A stretch of DNA of 64,000 nucleotides from Phycisphaerae bacterium (GTDB taxonomy: Bacteria > Planctomycetota > Phycisphaerae > UBA1845 > UTPLA1). Where the stretch lies: NCBI GenBank assembly GCA_035275405.1, contig DATEMU010000003.1:682001-746000 (forward strand). Reading direction: 5' to 3'. The translations under genes and the position numbers were made by a program. The stretch's first letter is position 1; each line of letters begins with the position of its first letter. A model generated the notes under the pieces. The model was given only the letters and a program-made list of their open reading frames with translations, was not told where the DNA came from and searched no databases. Below are positions 37,664 to 45,628 of the stretch, piece by piece.

Positions 37664-38437
37664 ATGGCGACAGATCTCATCTTGACCCAGCTTGACGGCC
37701 ACGTAGCCATCGCCCGGCTCAACCGACCGGACGTGCTCAACGCCCTCAACATCCCGACGATGGACGATCTAATCACCCTCTTTGAAAAGTGGGACAACGA
37801 CCCCGCCGTGCGGTGCATCGTCCTGACCGGCAGCGACAAGGCCTTTGCGGCGGGGGCGGACATCAAGGAGATGGCCGAGGCGTCCGTCGTGGACATGTAC
37901 GAACGGAACAACCTTGCCCGATGGGAGAGGATAAAGCGCGTCCGTAAGCCGATCGTCGCGGCGGTCAGCGGCTTTTGCCTTGGCGGGGGGTGCGAGCTGG
38001 CCATGCACTGCGACATCATCGTTGCCAGTGAGACAGCCAAGTTCGGGCAGCCGGAGATCAACCTCGGTGTCATGCCGGGGGCCGGCGGGACGCAACGGCT
38101 TAGCCGCACCGTCGGCAAGTACCGGGCGATGGAGCTGATTCTGACCGGGCGATTCATGGGCGCGCAGGAGGCGCACCAAGTCGGGCTGGTGACGCGCGTA
38201 TTGCCGGTGGAAACGTACTTGCAGGAGGCCGTCGCGATGGCCAGGGAAATCGCCGAGCGTTCACCGGTCGCGGTGCGTGTCGCCAAGCAGGCGATCCTCC
38301 GGGCGTTTGAGACGTCGCTCTCCGACGGGCTCGATTACGAGCGGAATCTCTTTTACATGCTCTTCGCTACGGAGGATCAGAAGGAGGGCATGAAGGCGTT
38401 TGTCGAGAAGCGCAAGGCCCAATACAAGGGGAAGTAA
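37664..38437 (+). CDS. Enoyl-CoA hydratase (PaaF-like)
   Basis: This 257-residue protein has all hydratase marks: LNRPDVLNALN, KAFAAGADIKEM (oxyanion hole), CLGGGCELAMHCD and KFGQPEINLGVMPGAGGTQR with both catalytic Glu residues. It adds water to 2-enoyl-CoA in beta-oxidation or, as PaaF, in phenylacetyl-CoA breakdown. GGAG lies 8 nt before the ATG. Context with a PaaG-like isomerase, hydroxyacyl-CoA dehydrogenase and thiolase supports the pathway, but general fatty-acid hydratase remains possible. Confidence 0.92.
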   Translation: MATDLILTQLDGHVAIARLNRPDVLNALNIPTMDDLITLFEKWDNDPAVRCIVLTGSDKAFAAGADIKEMAEASVVDMYERNNLARWERIKRVRKPIVAAVSGFCLGGGCELAMHCDIIVASETAKFGQPEINLGVMPGAGGTQRLSRTVGKYRAMELILTGRFMGAQEAHQVGLVTRVLPVETYLQEAVAMAREIAERSPVAVRVAKQAILRAFETSLSDGLDYERNLFYMLFATEDQKEGMKAFVEKRKAQYKGK

Positions 38438-38448
38438 CCGGGCGACCT

Positions 38449-38691
38449 CTACCACCTGCGATCGAATCGATCGCGCCGGCCATGCCGGTGGTGGCTGCGC
38501 CGGTCATCCCAGACTCGGCGATGTTCCCGCCGATCGCGATAATTCTCTCGCCAGTGCGACCGGTAATCCCGGTCACTGACATAGACGACGCGACTGCTGC
38601 GGGCATGATGATGGTGGCCATCGCCATTGCATCCAAAGGCAAGTCCCGCCAGGAGCACCGGAATCGTCAAGACTATTGGTGAAGAGCGCAT
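38449..38691 (-). CDS. Small His/Arg-rich lipoprotein
   Basis: This 80-residue protein starts MRSSPIVLTIPVLLAGLAFGC, a signal with a good lipobox, then NGDGHHHHARSS and an Arg/His/Asp/Tyr-rich mature part. The four His after the anchor could bind metal; the rest is hydrophilic. No family is recognised. It sits on the minus strand between two crotonase genes on the plus strand, with its stop 12 nt from the upstream stop. Confidence 0.6.
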   Translation of the reverse strand: MRSSPIVLTIPVLLAGLAFGCNGDGHHHHARSSRVVYVSDRDYRSHWRENYRDRREHRRVWDDRRSHHRHGRRDRFDRRW

Positions 38692-38854
38692 CACGTTGTT
38701 CTCCGGGCCGTCCACTCTGTTGTTGAAGGAATCCTAGTGATGGGCGAGAGATTCCTTGAGTCGACGCGAAAGGGGGAATTGTTCCAACCGAACCGTTCCC
38801 GATGCACATCGGTCGGGTTTGCATATCCGTGGGCTTTGATCCAAAATAGGAGAC

Positions 38855-39655
38855 ATGACAGTGCAACCGAAAGAGGCACAGACACTGATCGTCCGTACTG
38901 AGGAGGTGGTCCGCACGATCGCGCTCAACCGCCCGGACGATCTCAACGCGCTCGACGCGCGGATGAAGTCCGAGATAGCGGCCGAGTTGAAACAGGTGGC
39001 GAGGGATCGAGGCGTCCGATGCTTGGTCATCACCGGAAGCGGCCGGGCGTTTTGTTCCGGTCAGGACCTGAAAGAAGCGACGGAGCGCAAGGATGGCTTT
39101 GATTTCACCGGAGCGCTTCGCAAGCAATACAACCCGATCATCATGGCGTTGGCCTCGCTGGAAATCCCCACGATAGCGAGTATTAATGGCGTCGCGGCGG
39201 GAGCGGGATGGAGCCTCGCCCTGGCGTGCGACCTGCGGATCGCCTCCACCAAGGCAAAGTTTGTCGGCGCGTTTTCCAAGATTGGCCTGGTGCCGGATAG
39301 CGGCATGACGTGGACGCTCCCACGTCTGGTCGGCACGGCCAAGGCTCTGGAAATCGCCTGGCTGGGCGAGCCTATTGCCGCCGACGTGGCCTTGCATTTA
39401 GGATTGGTGAATCGTCTGGCAGAGCCCGAACAACTCGAAAAGGCGACGCAGGAATGGGCGAGGGCCCTGGCAAAGGGTGCCACGAAGGGGCTCGGACTGA
39501 CTAAGCGCGCGATCCTGACCGGCCTGGGTCGCGACTTGGAGGGGCAACTCGAGTACGAAGCACAGCTCCAGGGCGTCGCCGGCCAGACGAAGGACTACGC
39601 CGAGGGCGTCAAGGCGTTCCTGGAAAAAAGGACTCCGGAGTTCATCGGTGAGTAG
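38855..39655 (+). CDS. Enoyl-CoA hydratase/isomerase, PaaG-like
   Basis: This 266-residue protein has FCSGQDLKEATERK, NGVAAGAGWSLALACDLRIA and SKIGLVPDSGMTWTLPR, features of PaaG (1,2-epoxyphenylacetyl-CoA isomerase), which makes oxepin-CoA: the Glu of GGCEL-type segments is replaced by Gly-Trp, and the Asp in PDSG matches its catalytic Asp. It could also be a general isomerase. AGGAG lies just upstream of the ATG. The next gene overlaps the stop by 8 nt, so translation is coupled. Confidence 0.85.
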   Translation: MTVQPKEAQTLIVRTEEVVRTIALNRPDDLNALDARMKSEIAAELKQVARDRGVRCLVITGSGRAFCSGQDLKEATERKDGFDFTGALRKQYNPIIMALASLEIPTIASINGVAAGAGWSLALACDLRIASTKAKFVGAFSKIGLVPDSGMTWTLPRLVGTAKALEIAWLGEPIAADVALHLGLVNRLAEPEQLEKATQEWARALAKGATKGLGLTKRAILTGLGRDLEGQLEYEAQLQGVAGQTKDYAEGVKAFLEKRTPEFIGE

Positions 39656-40916
39656 CGAACGGTTGATTGGTGTCATTGGCTCCGGAACGATGGGTGCGGG
39701 AATCGCCGAGGCGTCTGCCGCGGCGGGCTTTGTCGTACAAACGCTCGATACGAATCCGGAATTGGTCAAGTCGGCATACGCGAAGGTCGGCCAGCGCCTC
39801 GACGAACGGGTGGCCAGGGGCAAGCTCCCCCGCCACGACCGCGATGCCACGATGAGTCGGCTCAAGGTCGCCACGGGCTACGATGACCTCCGGGACGCCG
39901 AATGCGTCATCGAGGCCGTGCCGGAAGACCTCGCGCTCAAGAACAAGATCCTGGCCGAGCTGGATAAACTGGCCTCGCCGAGGATGCTCCTGGCGTCCAA
40001 CACCTCGAGTCTTTCCATCGGCAAGCTGGGGGAAGGACTTTCTCACGCCGGGCGATTCCTGGGGATGCATTTTTTCAATCCTGCCCCCGTCATGAAACTC
40101 ATCGAACTCGTGCAGGGACCGGCCACGGACGAACAGGCAATGGTCGACGCGCGAGCGATTTGCACGAAACTCGACAAGACGCCGGTCAAGGTCAAGGACT
40201 CGCCGGGGTTCATCGGCAACCGCGTGAATCGGCCGTTTTATCTGGAGGCCTTGTCTCTCCTGGAATCGGGCGAGGCAGACGTACGTACGATAGACGCGGC
40301 GGTAAGAACTGTCGGGGGCTTTAAGATGGGGCCTTTCGAACTGCTCGACCTGATCGGTCTGGACATCAACCTCAAAGTGACCGAGTCGGTGTGGGCCGAC
40401 TTTGGCAAACCCAGCCGGTTCACACCCAGCGCGATCCAACGGAAGCTGGTCGCGGAGGGTCATCTGGGGCGCAAGTCCAAGCGCGGGTTCTACGACTATT
40501 CCGGCAGCGAACCGGTTCTCGCGTACGAGAGCCGGCCCAAGGATTCTTCGCGCTGGACACCGACGCCGACTCTGGCCGCGTTTGCTCAGGCGCTCGAAAA
40601 ACCCTCCGACCGGGCCACGTGGCTTTATGCCCGTGTAATGCTCGCCGTCATGAACGAGGCGTCAATTGTCGCGGAGACAATTGCGCTGCCCCGCGACGTC
40701 AATCTGACGATGGAGTTGGGATTCAATTATCCCGACGGCCCGCTGGACGTGGCGGACTTCGTCGGACTCGATGTCGTGCTGAACCTGATGAAGGAAATTC
40801 ATCGGGAGACCGCCGGGAGCGAGCGTTTCAAGCCCGCGCCCTTGCTGGAAAAGCATGTCGCCAATGGCGACTTGGGTGAAAAGACCGCGCAAGGCTTTTT
40901 GCACCATTGGCTCTAG
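39648..40916 (+). CDS. 3-hydroxyacyl-CoA dehydrogenase, PaaH-like
   Basis: This 422-residue protein starts at GTG inside the previous gene. It has the NAD-binding loop IGVIGSGTMGAGIAE, then LLASNTSSLSI and MHFFNPAPVMKLIELV, and two C-terminal helical domains (SPGFIGNRVNRPFYLEAL and a second near residues 320-410, DFVGLDVVLNLM). The tandem C-terminal layout and length fit PaaH/PaaC (3-hydroxyadipyl-CoA dehydrogenase) more than short HBDs. It oxidises a 3-hydroxyacyl-CoA with NAD+. Coupled to the PaaG-like gene upstream. Confidence 0.9.
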   Translation: MSSERLIGVIGSGTMGAGIAEASAAAGFVVQTLDTNPELVKSAYAKVGQRLDERVARGKLPRHDRDATMSRLKVATGYDDLRDAECVIEAVPEDLALKNKILAELDKLASPRMLLASNTSSLSIGKLGEGLSHAGRFLGMHFFNPAPVMKLIELVQGPATDEQAMVDARAICTKLDKTPVKVKDSPGFIGNRVNRPFYLEALSLLESGEADVRTIDAAVRTVGGFKMGPFELLDLIGLDINLKVTESVWADFGKPSRFTPSAIQRKLVAEGHLGRKSKRGFYDYSGSEPVLAYESRPKDSSRWTPTPTLAAFAQALEKPSDRATWLYARVMLAVMNEASIVAETIALPRDVNLTMELGFNYPDGPLDVADFVGLDVVLNLMKEIHRETAGSERFKPAPLLEKHVANGDLGEKTAQGFLHHWL

Positions 40917-40972
40917 CGATCGCCTTTTTCTTCCTTCGCATTCCCCGCTCTGCCGTGTCCGCGTGATTCGGG

Positions 40973-40978
40973 TATACT
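40973..40978 (+). promoter_or_regulatory. -10 box directly upstream of the thiolase gene
   Basis: TATACT ends 7 nt before the ATG at 40986, so a transcript from it would start at or next to the start codon. No Shine-Dalgarno is seen; a leaderless mRNA is possible. Confidence 0.45.
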
Positions 40979-40985
40979 CCGAAGC

Positions 40986-42188
40986 ATGAGACAAGCCGTA
41001 GTTGTTGAATGTCTTAGGACCCCCATTGGCCGCTATCGTGGGGCGCTGGCGGCCGTGCGACCGGATGACCTGGGAGCATTGGTCATCAAGGAACTCATTG
41101 CGAGAACCAAGATCGATCCGGTGCTCATTGACGATTGTTATTGGGGCGCGGCCAATCAAGCCGGCGAGGACAATCGCAACGCCGCAAGAATGGCGGTTCT
41201 GCTTGCGGGCCTGCCGGATTCCGTGCCGGGCGCGACCGTCAATCGGCTTTGTGCGTCGGGCCTGGAGGCTGTGGCTATCGCGGCGCGGATGATCGAGGCG
41301 GATCATGGCGATGTCTTCATTGCCGGGGGCGCCGAGTCGATGAGCCGCGCGCCGTTGGTTCTGCCCAAGCCGGACGAGCCGTGGGTCCGCGGCAATCAGA
41401 CGATGTACGATTCGACGCTCGGCTGGCGGATGACGAACCCCAGGCTGGCGGCGAAGTATCATCCCTTCAGCATGGGCGAGACCGCCGAAAATGTCGCCGA
41501 GCGGTTCAAGATTCCGCGCGACGTGCAGGATCGATTCGCCTTGCAGAGTCAGCAGCGGTGCGTGGAGGCGATGCAGTCCGGCCGGCTGGCCGACGAGATT
41601 GTGCCCGTCGAAATCGAACTCGGTAAGGGCAAGAGGGTCACCGTCTCAGTGGACGAGCATCCCCGCCCGGATACCACATTGGAGGAGCTGGCTAAGCTCA
41701 AGCCGGTTTTTCGCGAGGGCGGAACGGTAACGGCGGGCAATAGCTCGGGTCTCAACGATGGTGCGGCGGCGCTGCTGGTCGTGGAGGCGGCGACCGCCAA
41801 GCGGCTGGGGTTGAGACCGATCGCGGCGGTTCGGCAATCGGCCTCGGCGGGAGTCGATCCGGCATGCATGGGGTTGGGACCGATACCAGCGACGAAAAAG
41901 GCCATCGGGCGCGCCGGTTGGAAGATCACCGATCTCGACCTCGTCGAACTCAACGAGGCCTTCGCATCGCAGTCGCTGGCTTGCATCGATCAACTGGGTT
42001 TGGACCCGCAGCGCGTGAATGTGAACGGTGGGGCGATCGCGCTGGGCCACCCGCTCGGGTGTAGTGGGGCGCGGCTGGCGACCACCCTGGTCCGGGAGAT
42101 GGGGCGTCGCAAGGCACGGCGCGGTCTGGCGACGTTGTGCGTCGGCGTCGGTCAGGGTTTGTCCGTCCTATTCGAGCGCGTGGAATGA
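40986..42188 (+). CDS. Acetyl-CoA acyltransferase, PaaJ/PcaF-like thiolase
   Basis: This 400-residue protein is a complete thiolase: active Cys in [12 protein letters not shown] (residue about 90), NEAFASQSL, and the second Cys/His pair [20 protein letters not shown] [10 protein letters not shown] is present. Close fit to the beta-ketoadipyl-CoA thiolase family, which ends the phenylacetate and protocatechuate routes by releasing acetyl-CoA and succinyl-CoA. Downstream DUF547 gene overlaps by 4 nt. Assignment to the Paa pathway rests on its neighbours. Confidence 0.92.
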   Translation: MRQAVVVECLRTPIGRYRGALAAVRPDDLGALVIKELIARTKIDPVLIDDCYWGAANQAGEDNRNAARMAVLLAGLPDSVPGATVNRLCASGLEAVAIAARMIEADHGDVFIAGGAESMSRAPLVLPKPDEPWVRGNQTMYDSTLGWRMTNPRLAAKYHPFSMGETAENVAERFKIPRDVQDRFALQSQQRCVEAMQSGRLADEIVPVEIELGKGKRVTVSVDEHPRPDTTLEELAKLKPVFREGGTVTAGNSSGLNDGAAALLVVEAATAKRLGLRPIAAVRQSASAGVDPACMGLGPIPATKKAIGRAGWKITDLDLVELNEAFASQSLACIDQLGLDPQRVNVNGGAIALGHPLGCSGARLATTLVREMGRRKARRGLATLCVGVGQGLSVLFERVE

Positions 42189-43084
42189 CCCGGCGAAATA
42201 CTAAATCAGCCGCTGGGCGTCTTACTTGGGCGATCTCCCTGATGGCCATCGGTTGTGGTCCGCGAACGATCGAACCGGTCGTACAACCGACCGCCTCGGC
42301 CCCACCCGCGCGATTGGATTGGTCCGACTGGGGACTCGCGCTAAGCCGAATCGTCCATGAAGATCGGGTCGATTACCGTCGGTTGCAGGAAGACCCCGCG
42401 CCGCTGGATCGTTTCCTCGCCATGTCGGCTTGCGTCGGGCCGGACTCGACGCCGGATCAGTTTGCAGATCGGGAGGCCCGACTGGCCTATGCGATCAACT
42501 GCTACAACGCAATGATGGTTCGCAGTGTTCTCGCCCTTGATCGGCAGGGAAAGCTCCCCACACACGCGCCGTTCGATTTGGAGTCGCGCTACGAGTTTCG
42601 GATCGACGGTCAATCCCGTAGCCCTGGCGATCTTCGGCGGCTGGCGGAAGTCCTCGCGGAGGGCGATTGGCGCGTGCGCCTGACGCTCTGCGACGGCACG
42701 GTGGAAGGGCCGCCGCTCTGGCGAAGGGTCTATCTGCCCGAAATGCTCGATGCCCAGCTCACCTACGTTGCGCGGTCGGCTCTGACATCGCCCGAGGTGG
42801 TGCGCATTGATCACGGCCTGGATAAACGACTCTTGCTCTGGCGCGGCATCTACGAGATCCGCGACGGATTAGTCCAGGATTACGAACGCCGCCATCAGAC
42901 TAACCAGGCGACGATGCTGAACGTCCTTGGAGAGTGGTCGAATCGCACCCGGCGGGAGGAGCTGAACTCCGCCATTGGATACGCCGTCGCGCCGATTCCG
43001 AGAGATGATCGGATCAACCACTTCGAACCGCCTTCGGAAGCGAGCGGCATTCTCTCGATCTTTAGCGGCCTTCCCGGCTCGTGA
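42185..43084 (+). CDS. DUF547 lipoprotein
   Basis: This 299-residue protein starts at the ATG of an ATGA overlap with the thiolase gene. It has a signal with lipobox (AISLMAIGC). The DUF547 region covers residues about 60-270: [17 protein letters not shown] (the NCYNA stretch is typical), then [19 protein letters not shown] and a WGRG-like region. Function is unknown in general; the family is common in planctomycetes and plants. An operon with the thiolase is indicated by the overlap, not by shared pathway. Confidence 0.85.
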   Translation: MTRRNTKSAAGRLTWAISLMAIGCGPRTIEPVVQPTASAPPARLDWSDWGLALSRIVHEDRVDYRRLQEDPAPLDRFLAMSACVGPDSTPDQFADREARLAYAINCYNAMMVRSVLALDRQGKLPTHAPFDLESRYEFRIDGQSRSPGDLRRLAEVLAEGDWRVRLTLCDGTVEGPPLWRRVYLPEMLDAQLTYVARSALTSPEVVRIDHGLDKRLLLWRGIYEIRDGLVQDYERRHQTNQATMLNVLGEWSNRTRREELNSAIGYAVAPIPRDDRINHFEPPSEASGILSIFSGLPGS

Positions 43085-43152
43085 TTCGAGGATCTCGCGG
43101 CGCCTCGTCCTTGGCATTCAGGCGCGGGCGATGACCTGCCGATTCATGTGGA

Positions 43153-44073
43153 ATGCCGCGCATTGATGCCGATTCCATCTCCGTCATCATCCCCACCTAC
43201 AACTCGGCGTCGATCGTCGAGGAGGCGATTGACTCGGTCCTCCGTCAGACGCGCCCGCCCGGACAGGTGATTGTCGTCGACGACGGGAGCACGGACGGTA
43301 CGGAGACGGTGTGTCAGCGATTCGGCGACCGAATTGAATACATTCGTCAGGCAAACGGCGGCGCGTCGGTCGCCCGGAATACGGGTGTTGCCCAATCGCG
43401 GGGGGAGTGGCTGGCGTTTCTCGACGCGGATGACCTGTGGGAGCCTGAGAAACTCGACGTTCAGATTGCGGCACTAAGTCAGCATCCGGAGGCGGATTTC
43501 AGTGTCACGGCGGTGCTGGCCTGGTCGCCGCAGCGACAAGCGTACGAGCAAATATCGTGGCAGGGTTCGCTCGATCCCCGTGCCATGCAAGGGGAACTCC
43601 TGGTCCGAAATATCCTCACGGGGCTTTGTTCGTCCCTCCTCGTTCACCGCGATGTGTTTGAAGAGGTCGGCGGCTTTCCGGCCGGCAAAGGCAGCGAGGA
43701 TCGGCGAATCGCATTGGAGCTGCTCAAGCGGCATCGCGGCGTGCTCGTTGATTTACCCGTCGTCCGGCAGCGACCTGGTCCCGCGCATTGGACCGATCCC
43801 GAGCGTCAGCGCGCCGAGATGATCCGGCTGATCAACGACTACGCCGACTTGTACTCGCGCCTCGGTCCTCGCGGTCGCCTCCGCCGGAGAGCATGGGCGA
43901 GAGTCCACGAACGGACGGGGATGCACTACCTTGAGAACGGGGACCTTCGGGCCGCGACGCGCGATCTGCTTCGCGCGGCAACGATGTGGCCGTTCATGGC
44001 CAATCCCTGGCGCGTATTGCTCAACGCCTGCCTGGGCCGGCTGCGCTCCCGCCCGCGGCAGATCGACGCCTGA
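43153..44073 (+). CDS. Glycosyltransferase family 2
   Basis: This 306-residue protein has a GT-A fold: ISVIIPTYNSASIVEEAI, VVDDGSTDGTETV, NGGASVARNTGVAQS, and the metal-binding DXD segment FLDADDLWEPEKLD. It transfers a sugar from a nucleotide-sugar to an unknown acceptor. No signal or membrane helix is seen. The C-terminal part ends Arg-rich. No polysaccharide gene cluster is visible nearby. Confidence 0.9.
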   Translation: MPRIDADSISVIIPTYNSASIVEEAIDSVLRQTRPPGQVIVVDDGSTDGTETVCQRFGDRIEYIRQANGGASVARNTGVAQSRGEWLAFLDADDLWEPEKLDVQIAALSQHPEADFSVTAVLAWSPQRQAYEQISWQGSLDPRAMQGELLVRNILTGLCSSLLVHRDVFEEVGGFPAGKGSEDRRIALELLKRHRGVLVDLPVVRQRPGPAHWTDPERQRAEMIRLINDYADLYSRLGPRGRLRRRAWARVHERTGMHYLENGDLRAATRDLLRAATMWPFMANPWRVLLNACLGRLRSRPRQIDA

Positions 44074-44135
44074 CGAATTGTAAAATTTCGAAGGAACCGT
44101 TAGAACCGCCGGGCTTCGTCAGGAAAGGAGCACCC

Positions 44136-45035
44136 GTGTCCCTCATCAAACACCTTACGTTCATTTCATGTTGGGGCCTGATTTTTTGCGCGTGCAATCG
44201 TCCGCCGGCGGGCTTCTATGAAACCAAAGCCGTCGAAAATGTTCCGTACGTTACGCGGGATGGACAGAAGCTGCTCGTGGATCTTTACCTGCCCACCAAC
44301 GCCCAGGGTCCACGGCCCGCTGTGGTCCTCTTTCACGGCGGCGGATGGACCATTGGCAATCGGACCATGGAACGCGATTTGGCGAGATTCCTGGCGTCGA
44401 TGGGCTATGTTGGCGCGACTGCGCAGTATCGACTATGCGGCAAGAACATACATCATCCCGTGCCCGTGCAGGATGCCCTCGCGGCCGTGAAGTTCCTTCG
44501 TTCGAATGCGGCAGAGTATGGGATCGACCCTGAGCGGATCGCCGCCGGGGGCGAATCCGCGGGCGGTCACCTCGCGCTCCTGCTCGCACTGGCCCGTGAT
44601 CATTCCATCTTCAAGGACGATTCCTTTCCCGGAGTCTCTTCGGAAGTGTCCGCCGCCATCGACATCTATGGTCCGACGGATCTCGCGCCGGCCTACAAGG
44701 GCGGTTCATGGATGGTGAAGTGGTTCTTGGATTCTTATCTTGGCGGCCCGCCGGAGAAGTTCGCGGAAGTCTATAAAGAAGCCGCCCCACTGACCTACGC
44801 CCGCGGCGACGCGCCGCCGGTGTTAATCGTCCACGGCGATCGAGACAACATGGTCGGATATCAACAACATGCCGAGAAGCTGCACAAGGCGATTCGCGAT
44901 GCCGGCGGCCGTTGCCAACTGGTTCGTGTCACCGGCGCCGGTCACGGTTGGGGTTTTGACTTTACGTCAAACACCTCCATGCGCACCTTGCCGGCGATTA
45001 CGCAGTTTCTGGCCAGGGTGTTCCCGGACAATTAG
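44136..45035 (+). CDS. Alpha/beta-hydrolase lipoprotein (esterase-like)
   Basis: This 299-residue protein starts at GTG with AGGAAAGGAG upstream. A lipobox (GLIFCAC) follows a short signal. It has the oxyanion HGGGW, the nucleophile elbow GGESAGGH (Ser about 146), the acid in IVHGDRDNMV and the His in GAGHGWGF. This is the hormone-sensitive-lipase/esterase fold. It should be lipid-anchored outside the cytoplasm. The substrate is unknown. A longer in-frame N-terminus is ignored because it overlaps the glycosyltransferase gene. Confidence 0.88.
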   Translation: MSLIKHLTFISCWGLIFCACNRPPAGFYETKAVENVPYVTRDGQKLLVDLYLPTNAQGPRPAVVLFHGGGWTIGNRTMERDLARFLASMGYVGATAQYRLCGKNIHHPVPVQDALAAVKFLRSNAAEYGIDPERIAAGGESAGGHLALLLALARDHSIFKDDSFPGVSSEVSAAIDIYGPTDLAPAYKGGSWMVKWFLDSYLGGPPEKFAEVYKEAAPLTYARGDAPPVLIVHGDRDNMVGYQQHAEKLHKAIRDAGGRCQLVRVTGAGHGWGFDFTSNTSMRTLPAITQFLARVFPDN

Positions 45036-45107
45036 GGCGGGTACCCATGTCGTTGCGGGGTCCGGGCAACTGCGGCTACAATGGAAGTGCCCGACGGAGC
45101 CCTATCG

Positions 45108-45356
45108 ATGCCAACGGCCCGAGCCGATTCCGCGTTGTTTAAACAGGTCGCCGAGATTATCCAGCAGCTTCGGCCCGCCGTGCAGGGCGACGGCGGCGAT
45201 CTGGAACTGGTAGACGTGGACGATCGCGGAGTGGTCAGCGTCCGCCTTCACGGCGCCTGCATCGGCTGCCCATCGGCGGCGATGACGCTGAAGATGGGCG
45301 TGGAACAGACGCTCAAGGAACGCCTGCCGAAAATCAAGGAAGTAGTGTGTGTGTAG
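45108..45356 (+). CDS. NfuA/NifU C-terminal-type Fe-S scaffold protein
   Basis: This 82-residue protein has VQGDGGDLELVDVDDRG and the CxxC HGACIGCPSAAMTLK that holds a 4Fe-4S cluster in the NifU_C (Nfu) family. Nfu proteins deliver clusters to target enzymes. An upstream ATG at 45081 overlaps a TACAAT -10-like box at 45077-45082; ATG 45108 has GGAG 8 nt ahead and is preferred. Confidence 0.88.
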   Translation: MPTARADSALFKQVAEIIQQLRPAVQGDGGDLELVDVDDRGVVSVRLHGACIGCPSAAMTLKMGVEQTLKERLPKIKEVVCV

Positions 45357-45375
45357 GCGGCGGCCGCGACCGGGG

Positions 45376-45403
45376 TTGACAATTCACCCGATGCCGTTTT
45401 AAT
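45376..45403 (+). promoter_or_regulatory. Promoter TTGACA-N16-TTTAAT before the MATE leader
   Basis: Consensus -35 (45376-45381), N16, -10 TTTAAT (45398-45403). Transcription would start near 45410, about 220 nt upstream of the ATG at 45629. Confidence 0.6.
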
Positions 45404-45409
45404 AGTTCC

Positions 45410-45602
45410 AAGTATTCAACGCCCGAGCCGCTTCGGGAAGCCTCAAATGACGATTCGTAGAGAAAAGTTAATACCAGAAGTCCCGACCATTGTCGCGGAC
45501 ATGACGAATCCCATTGCCAGGGAGGCTTCCTAGGCCGCCACTCGGTTGCGAGAAAAGAGTGCAAACTGACGGCCCTGGAAGCGACGCTTTCCAGGGTTTT
45601 TT
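45410..45602 (+). ncRNA. Structured leader with terminator in front of the MATE gene (candidate riboswitch)
   Basis: A roughly 190-nt untranslated stretch ends in a perfect 8-bp terminator (45573-45580 with 45589-45596, then T at 45597-45602), only 27 nt before the transporter ATG. It also contains a stem near 45539-45563 (CACTC/GAGTG). A promoter, folded region and terminator directly upstream of an efflux gene are what a transcriptional riboswitch or attenuator looks like. I could not match it to ykkC, mini-ykkC or other known classes. A short independent RNA followed by a second promoter is the alternative. Confidence 0.45.
45573..45602 (+). terminator. Intrinsic terminator in the MATE leader
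   Basis: CCCTGGAA (45573-45580) and TTCCAGGG (45589-45596) pair exactly; loop GCGACGCT; six T follow. Confidence 0.88.
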
Positions 45603-45628
45603 GTTTATTGAGCGAACGCTGAGAGTCC

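Noticed and set aside
45410..45602. ykkC, mini-ykkC or cobalamin riboswitch in the MATE leader
   Set aside because: The conserved core sequences of those classes were not seen by eye. The leader is kept only as an unassigned candidate.
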